Shown here: positions 6,945 through 13,792 of the stretch, piece by piece
Layout: each line of letters opens with the position of its first letter
Numbering within the stretch: the first letter of the stretch is position 1
Source of the DNA: Nonomuraea sp.
Lineage (GTDB): Bacteria; Actinomycetota; Actinomycetes; Streptosporangiales; Streptosporangiaceae
Direction: 5' to 3'
DNA length: 14,313 nt
NCBI GenBank assembly: GCA_013362835.1
Contig: JABFVJ010000282.1
Span: forward strand, 1-14,313
The notes under the pieces: generated by a model
Databases searched by the model: none
What the model was told of the DNA's origin: nothing
Seen by the model: the letters and a program-made list of their open reading frames with translations, nothing else
Program-made: the position numbers and the translations under genes

Positions 6945-7598
6945 ATGGCCGTACAGATCTCGCCCAGCATTCTCGCCGCCGACTTCGCCAGGCTCGCCGA
7001 CGAGGCCGCAGCCGTGCCGAACGCCGACTGGCTGCACGTCGACGTCATGGACTACCACTTCGTGCCCAACCTGACGCTCGGGCTGCCCGTCGTCGAGGCC
7101 CTGCGTAAGGCGACGCAGACGCCGCTCGACTGCCACCTGATGATCTCCGACCCCGACCGCTGGGCCCCCCAGTACGCCGAGGCCGGAGCGGGCAGCGTGA
7201 CCATCCACGCCGAGGCGGCCAAGGCCCCGGTCCGCACCCTGCGCGAGATCCGGTCGCTCGGCGCCAGGGCGGGGCTGGCACTCAACCCGGCCACGGCCGT
7301 GGAGCCGTTCGAGGACCTGTTCGGCGAGATCGACATGGTGCTGCTGATGACCGTGGAGCCCGGGTTCGGGGGGCAGAAGTTCCTCGACATGGTGCTGCCG
7401 AAGGTGCGCAGGACGCGGGCGCTGATCGAGCGGCACGGCGGCTCGATCTGGCTCCAGGTCGACGGCGGGGTGACGGCCGAGACCATCGAGCGCTGCGCCG
7501 AGGCGGGCGCCGACGTGTTCGTGGCCGGCAGCGCCGTCTACGGCGCCTCCGACCCCGTGGCCGCCATCGACGCGCTCCGCGCCGCCGCGACCCGCTGA
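6945..7598 (+). CDS. rpe: Ribulose-phosphate 3-epimerase
   Basis: A 217-aa cytoplasmic TIM-barrel enzyme interconverting ribulose 5-phosphate and xylulose 5-phosphate in the pentose phosphate pathway. Signatures: [13 protein letters not shown] (5-17), [12 protein letters not shown] (31-42), DCHLMI (62-67), [12 protein letters not shown] (135-146), QVDGGV (171-176) and VAGSAVYG (193-200). His31, Asp33, His64 and Asp173 are in place as metal ligands, with the two Asp residues as the acid/base pair. Residue 37 is Tyr where the motif HxDVMDGxFVPN usually has Gly or Asn, a conservative-looking local change. The length is typical. The ATG has no Shine-Dalgarno but a -10-like hexamer 14 nt upstream. 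The gene appears to be a separate transcript, bounded by a hairpin before and a strong stem after. Confidence 0.96.
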   Translation: MAVQISPSILAADFARLADEAAAVPNADWLHVDVMDYHFVPNLTLGLPVVEALRKATQTPLDCHLMISDPDRWAPQYAEAGAGSVTIHAEAAKAPVRTLREIRSLGARAGLALNPATAVEPFEDLFGEIDMVLLMTVEPGFGGQKFLDMVLPKVRRTRALIERHGGSIWLQVDGGVTAETIERCAEAGADVFVAGSAVYGASDPVAAIDALRAAATR

Positions 7599-7606
7599 CG
7601 TGCGCT

Positions 7607-7639
7607 GACGGGGGACACAGACCACCCACGTCCCCCGTC
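7607..7639 (+). terminator. Perfect 10-bp hairpin after rpe (terminator lacking a T-run)
   Basis: GACGGGGGAC (7607-7616) and GTCCCCCGTC (7630-7639) are exact inverted repeats around a 13-nt loop, starting 8 nt after the rpe stop. No T-run follows (GCAAGCG). Such T-less strong stems are common gene ends in actinobacteria, but Rho-independent activity is inferred. Confidence 0.65.
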
Positions 7640-7760
7640 GCAAGCGTGTACGCGGAGAGCGACCGCCCCGGCGTATGCCGCTCGGGCGGCCGGCGGCGTG
7701 CCCCCGGATCGCTCCACGAGGATCACCCGTGAGAGATCAAAGGCGGAGGCATAGTCAAAT

Positions 7761-7781
7761 ATCAATCTTGCCCCTATTGAT
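7761..7781. promoter_or_regulatory. Operator-like dyad ATCAAT-N9-ATTGAT
   Basis: ATCAAT (7761-7766) and ATTGAT (7776-7781) are perfect 6-bp inverted repeats with a 9-nt GC-rich spacer. The half-sites are AT-rich in a GC-rich genome, and the 15-bp centre spacing suits a dimeric helix-turn-helix regulator. It lies ~330 nt upstream of the transporter start. Confidence 0.35.
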
Positions 7782-7786
7782 CAGTA

Positions 7787-7949
7787 TGACCTGCATCACT
7801 TTGTGATGGGGTTCTTTTTTGTCAGGATTCTGTGACACAACCCATCGGATAGCCCGCGTTACCGATCTTGAGATCCCCTGTTTTCGCAGGTCAGAGCGCA
7901 TGTCAAGGTGAGGGTCAGGTTGTGACACTCCACCCCGCAGTGACCTGAC
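7787..7949. repeat. Repeated TGACCTG heptamer and GTCAGG...TGTGACAC direct repeats
   Basis: TGACCTG occurs at 7787-7793 and 7941-7947 and inverted (CAGGTCA) at 7887-7893. GTCAGG followed by TGTGACAC occurs at 7821-7838 (4-nt gap) and 7914-7928 (1-nt gap). GTCAGGT (7914-7920) and ACCTGAC (7943-7949) also form a 7-bp inverted repeat over 36 nt. The clustering suggests multiple binding sites for one regulator; none matches a named operator that I recognise. Confidence 0.4.
7794..7820. promoter_or_regulatory. Dyad CATCAC-TTT-GTGATG followed by a T-run
   Basis: CATCAC (7794-7799) and GTGATG (7803-7808) are perfect inverted repeats around TTT, with CTTTTTT at 7814-7820. Read as RNA it is a weak 6-bp hairpin then U-run, which could be a secondary terminator for read-through from rpe. 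Read as DNA it is a compact 15-bp operator-like palindrome. Confidence 0.35.
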
Positions 7950-8090
7950 TGTTATGTCGGACTATTGCTGACTGTGATGATTCGCTAGATATCCTGCGCT
8001 TCGATCGCCGTTCCGCGTCAAGTCTTTTCGCGGCGTAAGACGGTCTTTTTCCATTGCGGGGGTCTTCTCCTACCGGGGTTACCGGGCCCT

Positions 8091-8110
8091 CGTTCAGTGC
8101 GAACGGAGGG
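8091..8110 (+). promoter_or_regulatory. Small hairpin abutting the ribosome binding site of the first permease gene
   Basis: CGTTC (8091-8095) and GAACG (8101-8105) form a 5-bp stem with a 5-nt loop. Its last base is the first G of the Shine-Dalgarno GGAGGG (8105-8110). That site is only 2 nt from the ATG at 8113, tighter than usual. No other start codon is available in frame upstream back to at least 8041. Confidence 0.4.
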
Positions 8111-8112
8111 TA

Positions 8113-9090
8113 ATGGGTAAGTACCTGCTCCGCAGGTTGGCGATCAATCTGATCTTGGTCGCGATCGCGGCCAGCCTGGCTTACATGCTCGCCGCGACGA
8201 CCATGAACCCGCGCAGCGCGTACGAGGGCCGCCAACCTCCGGTCCCCGAGGCCGTCATCGACGCCACGCTCGACAACTACAACCTCAACGACAAGAAGCC
8301 CGTCCTGGAGCGTTACGCGGTCTGGGCCAAGGGCGTCGTCACGGGCGACTTCGGCAAGACCTGGAACGGCGGCTCGGTCAACGACGAGATGAGCCGGCGG
8401 ATCTTCGTCAGCCTCCGGCTGCTGTTCGTGGGCACGCTGGCCGGGTTCGTCCTGGGGGTGGCGCTCGGCGCCTACTCGGCGGTCAAGCAGTATCGAATAA
8501 GCGACCGCGTGATCGGCGTCAGCTCGTTCGTGATCATGGCCATCCCGGTGTTCGTGCTGGCCACGCTGCTCGCCATCGCGGCCTACAACCTGAACCGCGG
8601 TCTCGGCTTCACGCTGATCGAGTTCACCGGCGAGTACAACCCGAAGCTGTCGGGCTGGGACCAGTTCGCCAACCGGCTGAACCACCTGATCCTGCCGACC
8701 ATCTCGCTCAGCCTGGGCTCGATCGCCTTCTACAGCCGCATCCAGCGGAACATGATGCTGGACGTGCTCGGCCAGGACTTCGTCCGCACGGCGATGGCCA
8801 AGGGCCTGCGGCGCAGGACCGCGCTGTTCAAGCACGCGCTGCGCACCGCGCTGATCCCCGCGGCCACGTACTTCGCCTTCGCCTTCGGCACGATGCTCAC
8901 CGGCGCCACCTTCACCGAGAAGATCTTCGCCTGGAACGGCATGGGCGCCTGGCTGGTCGACTCGATCAACCAGAACGACGTGAACTCCGTGGCCGCGGTC
9001 AGCATGTTCGCCTCCGTCTGCGTCCTGTTCGCCGGCTTCCTGTCGGACCTGCTGGTGGCGGCCCTCGATCCTCGGGTGCGGGTGAGTTAA
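8113..9090 (+). CDS. Peptide-type ABC importer permease, DppB/OppB-like
   Basis: A 325-aa integral membrane protein, first gene of the importer operon. The N-terminus (MGKYLLRRLAINLILVAI) is the typical first helix of this family. An extracytoplasmic segment follows with WAKGVVTGDFGKTW (71-84), equivalent to the GDLG region of DppB. Further helices lie at about 102-123, 134-158, 190-208, 248-266 and 294-318. The EAA loop that docks on the ATPase is DFVRTAMAKGLRRRTALFKH (222-241) followed by ALRTALIP. It ends ALDPRVRVS, a common family ending. It should form the translocation channel with the next gene's product. The start has GGAGGG 2 nt upstream. The stop TAA directly abuts the next gene's GTG. 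The substrate cannot be read from the sequence; di/oligopeptides are the family default. Confidence 0.93.
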   Translation: MGKYLLRRLAINLILVAIAASLAYMLAATTMNPRSAYEGRQPPVPEAVIDATLDNYNLNDKKPVLERYAVWAKGVVTGDFGKTWNGGSVNDEMSRRIFVSLRLLFVGTLAGFVLGVALGAYSAVKQYRISDRVIGVSSFVIMAIPVFVLATLLAIAAYNLNRGLGFTLIEFTGEYNPKLSGWDQFANRLNHLILPTISLSLGSIAFYSRIQRNMMLDVLGQDFVRTAMAKGLRRRTALFKHALRTALIPAATYFAFAFGTMLTGATFTEKIFAWNGMGAWLVDSINQNDVNSVAAVSMFASVCVLFAGFLSDLLVAALDPRVRVS

Positions 9091-9930
9091 GTGCGTTCCA
9101 AGGTTGTGTTCGGGCGCCTGCTGCGCAACAGGCAGGCGCGCTACGGCTTCATCGCCCTCGTGCTGCTGGTGGCCCTGGCCTACGTCGGCCCGCTCTTCGG
9201 CGCGTACGACTGGACCGACAAGGACTTCCTCGCCTTCATGTCGCCGCCGTCGGCCGACCACTGGTGGGGCACCACGTCGATCGGCCAGGACATGTTCGCC
9301 GTCACCCTGCGCGGCATGCAGAAGTCGATCATCATCGGTCTCCTGGTGGCGCTCATCTCCACGGCCCTGGCCGCGGTCGTCGGCGCCTTCGCCGGATATT
9401 TCGGCGGCTGGGTGGACAAGCTCCTCATGTGGGGCGTTGACCTGCTCCTCGTCCTGCCCAGCTTCCTGATCATCGCCATCGCCTCGCCGCGGCTGCGCGG
9501 CGCCTCCTGGCTCTGGTTCGTGGTCCTGCTGGCGGCCTTCGCCTGGATGATCACCTCCAGGGTGGTGCGCAGCATGACGCTCTCGCTCCGCGAGCGCGAG
9601 TACGTGCTGGCCGCCGTCTACATGGGCATCCCCCGCTGGAAGATCATTTTCCGGCACATCGTGCCGAACCTGTCCTCCTTGCTGATCATCGACGCCACGC
9701 TCAACGTCAGCGGCGCGGTCATCGGCGAGGCCGCGCTGTCCTTCTTCGGCTTCGGCATCCAGCCTCCCGACGTCTCGCTCGGCACGCTGATCGCCGAAGG
9801 CTCCCGCAACGCCACCGGCTACCCCTGGCTGTTCGCCTTCCCCGCCGGGCTCCTGGTGCTGCTGGTGCTCAGCATCAACCTGATCGGCGACGGACTGCGC
9901 GACGCACTCGACCCGGGGAGCAACACATGA
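9091..9930 (+). CDS. Peptide-type ABC importer permease, DppC/OppC-like
   Basis: A 279-aa integral membrane protein. Helix 1 is at ~18-38. It is followed by the family stretch SPPSADHWWGTTSIGQDMFA (51-70), equivalent to the usual 'PPS-H-GTD-GRD'. More helices lie at ~77-102, 110-132, 140-157, 195-218 and 246-268. The ATPase-docking EAA loop is at 169-192 (EYVLAAVYMGIPRWKIIFRH then IVPN), and EAALSFFGFGIQPPDVSLG (213-231) is the usual segment after it. It starts with GTG immediately after the stop of the DppB-like gene, with only a weak purine stretch (GGGTGAG, 9080-9086) before it. It ends by an ATGA overlap with the ATPase gene, so all are probably translationally coupled. It pairs with the upstream permease as a heterodimer. 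Confidence 0.94.
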   Translation: MRSKVVFGRLLRNRQARYGFIALVLLVALAYVGPLFGAYDWTDKDFLAFMSPPSADHWWGTTSIGQDMFAVTLRGMQKSIIIGLLVALISTALAAVVGAFAGYFGGWVDKLLMWGVDLLLVLPSFLIIAIASPRLRGASWLWFVVLLAAFAWMITSRVVRSMTLSLREREYVLAAVYMGIPRWKIIFRHIVPNLSSLLIIDATLNVSGAVIGEAALSFFGFGIQPPDVSLGTLIAEGSRNATGYPWLFAFPAGLLVLLVLSINLIGDGLRDALDPGSNT

Positions 9931-11996
9931 GCATCCTGGAGGTAAACGACCTCACCGTGACGTTCCCCGGCGGCATCGAGGCCGTACGCGGCGTCAGCTA
10001 CGAGGTCTCCCGCGGCGAGGTGCTGGGGATCGTGGGCGAGTCCGGCTCGGGCAAGTCCGTGACCTCGCTCGCCATCATGGGCCTGCTGCCGCGCAACGCG
10101 GAGATCAGCGGCTCGGTCAAGCTGCACGGCCAAGAGCTGATCGGGATGAAGGAAGACGACCTCATCAAGGTCCGCGGCAAGTCGATGAGCATGATCTTCC
10201 AGGATCCGCTGTCGGCCTTCACGCCCGTCTACACGATCGGCGACCAGATCGCCGAGGCCGTCCGCGTGCACCAGAAGGTGGGCAAGGACAAGGCCGCCAA
10301 GCGCGCCGTGGAGCTGCTCGACCTGGTCGGCATCCCGCACCCGGCCGCGCGGGCCAAGGCGTTCCCGCACGAGTTCTCCGGCGGCATGCGGCAGCGCGCG
10401 ATGATCGCCATGGCCATCGCGAACGACCCCGACCTGCTGATCTGCGACGAGCCGACCACCGCGCTCGACGTGACCATCCAGGCCCAGGTGCTGGAGGTGC
10501 TCAAGACCGCCCAGCGCGAGACGGGCGCCGGCATCGTCATGATCACGCACGACCTCGGCGTCGTCGCGGGCATGGCCGACCGGGTCCTGGTCATGTACGC
10601 GGGCAAGCCGGTCGAGCAGGGCGGCGTCGACGACATCTACTACCGGCCGCGGATGCCGTACACGATGGGTCTGCTCGCGTCGATCCCCAGGATCGACGGC
10701 GAGGAGGGGCCGCTGGTGCCGATCGAGGGCAACCCGCCCTCCCCGGTGGCGCTGCCGCCGGGCTGCCCGTTCGCGCCGCGCTGCCCGATGAAGATCGACT
10801 CGTGCGACGACGAGGAGCCCCCGCTCACCGACGTCGGCGGCGGCAGGCACGTGGCCTGCATCCGCTCGCGCGAGATCGAGTACAAGGGCCTGACCGGGGC
10901 GGACGTGTTCCCCGTGCCGGTCATCCCGGTGAGCGAGGTCGCCCGCGTGCCGCGCGAGCAGCGCGCGACCGTGCTGGAGCTCGACAACCTCATCAGGCAC
11001 TACCCGCTGATGAAGGGCGCGGTCTTCAAGCGCCGCGTCGGCACCGTGCACGCCGTGGACGGCATCAGCTTCGACATCGCCGAGGGCGAGACGCTGGCCC
11101 TGGTCGGCGAGTCGGGCTGCGGGAAGACCACGACGCTGCAGCAGATCATGCAGCTCACCCCGCCGCAGAGCGGCCGGATCGTCGTGCTCGGCCAGGACAG
11201 CGCCAAGCTCGGCCCCGCCGGGCGCAAGGCGCTGCGCGGCGATCTGCAGATCGTCTTCCAGGACCCGATGGCGGCGCTCGACCCGCGCATGCCGGTCGGC
11301 GACATCGTCGCCGAGCCGCTGCGCGCCCACGGGCGCAAGGACGTCAAGATCCGCGTCGCCGAGCTGCTCGACCTCGTGGGCCTGTCGCCGGAGTACGCCG
11401 ATCGTTACCCGCAGAGCTTCTCCGGCGGCCAGCGCCAGCGCATCGGCATCGCCCGGGCGCTCGCGCTGGAGCCCAAGCTGCTCGTGCTCGACGAGCCGGT
11501 CTCGGCCCTGGACGTGTCCATCCAGGCCGGCGTCATCAACCTGCTGGACGAGCTGAAGAACAGACTGGGGCTGTCGTACCTGTTCGTGGCGCACGACCTG
11601 GCCGTGGTCCGGCATCTCGCCGACCGGGTCGCGGTCATGTACCTCGGCAGGATCGCCGAGATCGGGACGGTCGAGCAGGTCTACGACCGCCCCGCGCACC
11701 CCTACACGCAGGCGCTGCTGTCAGCGATCCCGCTTCCGGACCCCGAGATGGAACGCACGCGCAAGCGGATCCTGCTCGAAGGCGACCTGCCCAGTCCGGC
11801 CGACCCGCCATCGGGTTGCCGGTTCCGCACCCGCTGCCCCAAGTTCGCCCTGCTCACTGAGGCCGAACGCCGGCGCTGCGTGGACGAAGAGCCCTCGGTT
11901 GCCCGGCTCGCGAACGTCGTCGACCACGGCGCCGCCTGCCACTACGCGGAGGAAGTCGAGGTCATCACGGCCTCGGACGATCAGGAGGAAAAGTGA
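9927..11996 (+). CDS. Fused double ATP-binding protein of a peptide-type importer (DppD-DppF fusion)
   Basis: A 689-aa protein with two complete nucleotide-binding domains. Domain 1: Walker A GESGSGKS (37-44), Q-loop FQDP (91-94), signature FSGGMRQR (150-157), Walker B LLICDEP (170-176), H-loop His208. Domain 2: Walker A GESGCGKT (394-401), FQDP (444-447), FSGGQRQR (498-505), LLVLDEP (518-524), His556. Both sites look catalytically intact. Each domain is followed by the oligopeptide-transporter C-terminal region with four cysteines: 280, 286, 293, 311 and 631, 637, 651, 671. In related Dpp ATPases such cysteines bind an iron-sulfur cluster. Most systems encode the two ATPases separately; fusions are common in actinobacteria. 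GGGGAG (9915-9920) precedes the ATG, which overlaps the permease stop. The stop overlaps the next GTG (GTGA). Confidence 0.96.
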   Translation: MSILEVNDLTVTFPGGIEAVRGVSYEVSRGEVLGIVGESGSGKSVTSLAIMGLLPRNAEISGSVKLHGQELIGMKEDDLIKVRGKSMSMIFQDPLSAFTPVYTIGDQIAEAVRVHQKVGKDKAAKRAVELLDLVGIPHPAARAKAFPHEFSGGMRQRAMIAMAIANDPDLLICDEPTTALDVTIQAQVLEVLKTAQRETGAGIVMITHDLGVVAGMADRVLVMYAGKPVEQGGVDDIYYRPRMPYTMGLLASIPRIDGEEGPLVPIEGNPPSPVALPPGCPFAPRCPMKIDSCDDEEPPLTDVGGGRHVACIRSREIEYKGLTGADVFPVPVIPVSEVARVPREQRATVLELDNLIRHYPLMKGAVFKRRVGTVHAVDGISFDIAEGETLALVGESGCGKTTTLQQIMQLTPPQSGRIVVLGQDSAKLGPAGRKALRGDLQIVFQDPMAALDPRMPVGDIVAEPLRAHGRKDVKIRVAELLDLVGLSPEYADRYPQSFSGGQRQRIGIARALALEPKLLVLDEPVSALDVSIQAGVINLLDELKNRLGLSYLFVAHDLAVVRHLADRVAVMYLGRIAEIGTVEQVYDRPAHPYTQALLSAIPLPDPEMERTRKRILLEGDLPSPADPPSGCRFRTRCPKFALLTEAERRRCVDEEPSVARLANVVDHGAACHYAEEVEVITASDDQEEK

Positions 11997-13705
11997 AGGT
12001 TCGTTACCGGGCGGCGGCGGGACTCGCCGTTCTGGCCATGGCCGTCGCGGCCTGTGGCGGCGGTGGCGGCGAGGCCAAGAAGCCGAGCGCCGAGCAGTCG
12101 CAGCAGGCTCAGAAGCAGATGACGGAGACCCCGTCCATCGCGATCAACCCCGTGGCGTACGAGCAGGTCAAGGACGGCGGCACGCTGACCGTGGCCATCG
12201 GCCAGTGGCCGAGCCAGTGGAACGAGAACCACGTCGACGGCAACCAGGCCGACACGGCGACGATGCTCGACGCCTTCTTGCCGCAGCTGATGATGGCCGA
12301 CGAGAACGCGGGCTTCACCCCGAACCCCGACTACGTCACCGACGTCAAGAACGACATGGCGTCGGGCAAGCAGGTCGTCACCTACACGCTGAACGACAAG
12401 GCCCAGTGGTCGGACGGCACGCCGATCACGTGGAAGGACCTCGAGGTCGCCTGGAAGATCAACAGCGGCAAGGACAAGAAGTACAAGCCTTCCTCCACCG
12501 ACGGCTGGGACAAGATCGAGTCCGTGACGAAGGGTGACTCGGACAAGGTCGCCGTCGTCACCTTCACCAAGCCGTACCTGGAGTGGCAGGGCCTGTACAA
12601 CCGCGGCACGGCCCACCTCTACCCGGCCAAGCACGTGGAGTCGCTGGAGGCCTACGAGAAGGACTGGCTGCAGAAGATCCCGGTCACCTCGGGTCCCTTC
12701 AAGGTCGAGAAGATCGACGAGGGCACCAAGACCCTCACGCTCGTCCGCGACGACAAGTGGTGGGGCCAGAAGGCCAAGCTCGACAAGGTCATCTTCCGTA
12801 CCATCGACACGCCGGCCGCGCAGGTGAACGCCTTCGCCAACGGCGAGCTCGACGCCGTCTACATCCCGGCGGGCGCTCCGGCCGACCTCCAGCGGGCCAA
12901 GGCGGTCCCGGGCGCGGAGATCCGCAAGGCGCTCAGCCCGAACTGGCGGCACATCACCGTCAACAACCAGAGCGAGTTCCTGAAGGACAAGTCGGTCCGC
13001 CAGGCCGTGCAGTACGCGATCAACCGCGACGTGATCACCCAGTCCGACCTGAAGGACATGGAGTGGCCGCTGCAGACGCTGGGCAACCACGTCTTCATGA
13101 ACAACCACAAGGCGTACGTCGACAACTCCGGCGACCTCGGCAAGTACAACCTGCCGAAGGCCAAGGAGCTCCTCGACGCGGCCGGCTGGAAGCAGGAGGG
13201 CGAGTACCGCAAGAAGGACGGCAAGGAGTTCGCGCTGGACTTCGTCATCCCGGCGAGCGTCCCGACCGCGAAGACCGAGGGTGAGCTGACCCAGGCCATG
13301 CTCAAGGAGGCCGGGATCAAGGTGACGATCCGCCCGGTCCCCGATGACAAGTTCTTCACCGACTTCATCATCAAGGGCGACTTCGACCTGGTGCCGTTCT
13401 CCTGGATCGGCACGCCGCTGCCGCTCGGCGGCCTGCCGCAGATCTACAAGACCGGCTCCGAGTCCAACTTCCCCAAGGGCAGCGACCCGGCCGTCGACGC
13501 GGCCATCGAGGCCACGGTCAGCGAGACCGACCCGGCCAAGGCCGAGGAGAAGGCCAACGCCGCGGACAAGCTGATCTGGGACATGGTGCACACCATCCCG
13601 CTGTACCAGCGTCCTGACATCTGGGCCGCCAAGAAGACGCTCGCCAACTTCGGCGCGCGTGGCTACAAGTACTACGACTGGACCGCGATCGGCTTCACCG
13701 GCTGA
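11993..13705 (+). CDS. Extracellular solute-binding lipoprotein, family 5 (peptide/nickel type)
   Basis: A 570-aa binding protein that should capture substrate outside the membrane and pass it to the two permeases. A lipoprotein signal is clear: MKVRYR, a hydrophobic stretch, then lipobox VAAC with lipidation at Cys21 and a Gly-rich linker. Family 5 signatures: WSDGTPITWKDLEVAWKI (139-156), IPVTSGPFKVEKI (229-241), VRQAVQYAINRD (335-346) and AKELLDAAGW (390-399). A 50-residue Gln/Glu/Lys-rich linker separates the lipid anchor from the folded domain. GTG 11993 has AGGAGG at 11983-11988 and overlaps the ATPase stop by 4 nt. The gene is last in the operon, whereas binding proteins often come first, so its abundance may depend on its own strong ribosome site. 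The AAG/AAC-rich, GC-ending codon use suggests high expression. Ligand unknown. Confidence 0.95.
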   Translation: MKVRYRAAAGLAVLAMAVAACGGGGGEAKKPSAEQSQQAQKQMTETPSIAINPVAYEQVKDGGTLTVAIGQWPSQWNENHVDGNQADTATMLDAFLPQLMMADENAGFTPNPDYVTDVKNDMASGKQVVTYTLNDKAQWSDGTPITWKDLEVAWKINSGKDKKYKPSSTDGWDKIESVTKGDSDKVAVVTFTKPYLEWQGLYNRGTAHLYPAKHVESLEAYEKDWLQKIPVTSGPFKVEKIDEGTKTLTLVRDDKWWGQKAKLDKVIFRTIDTPAAQVNAFANGELDAVYIPAGAPADLQRAKAVPGAEIRKALSPNWRHITVNNQSEFLKDKSVRQAVQYAINRDVITQSDLKDMEWPLQTLGNHVFMNNHKAYVDNSGDLGKYNLPKAKELLDAAGWKQEGEYRKKDGKEFALDFVIPASVPTAKTEGELTQAMLKEAGIKVTIRPVPDDKFFTDFIIKGDFDLVPFSWIGTPLPLGGLPQIYKTGSESNFPKGSDPAVDAAIEATVSETDPAKAEEKANAADKLIWDMVHTIPLYQRPDIWAAKKTLANFGARGYKYYDWTAIGFTG

Positions 13706-13724
13706 TCCCCGTCCCTGACCGACG

Positions 13725-13754
13725 ACCCCCGGCCGTTCTCCGGCCGGGGGTTTT
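13725..13754 (+). terminator. Strong intrinsic terminator of the ABC importer operon
   Basis: CCCCCGGCCG (13726-13735) and CGGCCGGGGG (13741-13750) form a perfect 10-bp stem, 11 with the flanking A-T pair, around loop TTCTC, followed by TTTT (13751-13754). It begins 20 nt after the binding-protein stop. Confidence 0.92.
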
Positions 13755-13770
13755 CGGCATGATTCATCCC

Positions 13771-13790
13771 TTACCTGGGTAATTGTTTAC
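13771..13790. promoter_or_regulatory. TTAC/GTAA operator-like element over the promoter of the MpaB-family gene
   Basis: TTAC (13771-13774), CTGG, GTAA (13779-13782), TTGT, TTAC (13787-13790) gives three alternating half-sites at an exact 8-bp period, ending 2 nt before the ATG. GTAA/TTAC half-sites are typical of many TetR-family operators. TAATTG (13780-13785) inside it is a near-consensus -10, so a bound repressor would block initiation. Confidence 0.45.
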
Positions 13791-13792
13791 TT

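Larger units (their letters stand above)
7640..8112 (+). promoter_or_regulatory. Gene-free control region upstream of the ABC importer operon
   Basis: This stretch holds no ORF with credible coding character and is clearly AT-richer than the flanking genes, especially 7735-7830 and 7950-8055. It holds several short dyads and repeats listed separately. A possible sigma70-type promoter is TATCCT (7990-7995) or TAGATA (7986-7991) with TTGCTG (7965-7970), but the spacings (19 or 15 bp) are not ideal, so the transcription start is undecided. Any 5' leader from there would be about 110 nt. Confidence 0.5.

Noticed and set aside
5993..7108. 371-codon + strand frame running across rsmB into rpe
   Set aside because: It overlaps two well-supported enzymes in another frame, is extremely Arg-rich and shows no domain.
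7786..7806. Tiny leader peptide ORF (ATG ACC TGC ATC ACT TTG TGA), and another of five codons at 7954
   Set aside because: No Shine-Dalgarno, no run of regulatory codons and no attenuator structure attached to them; expected by chance.
7794..7808. CRP-type binding site
   Set aside because: The CRP consensus needs TGTGA-N6-TCACA. Here the half-sites are in the opposite order (CATCAC-TTT-GTGATG) with a 3-nt spacer.
8091..8105. LexA/SOS box
   Set aside because: Actinobacterial LexA boxes read GAAC-N4-GTTC. Here the order is GTTC-N5-GAAC.
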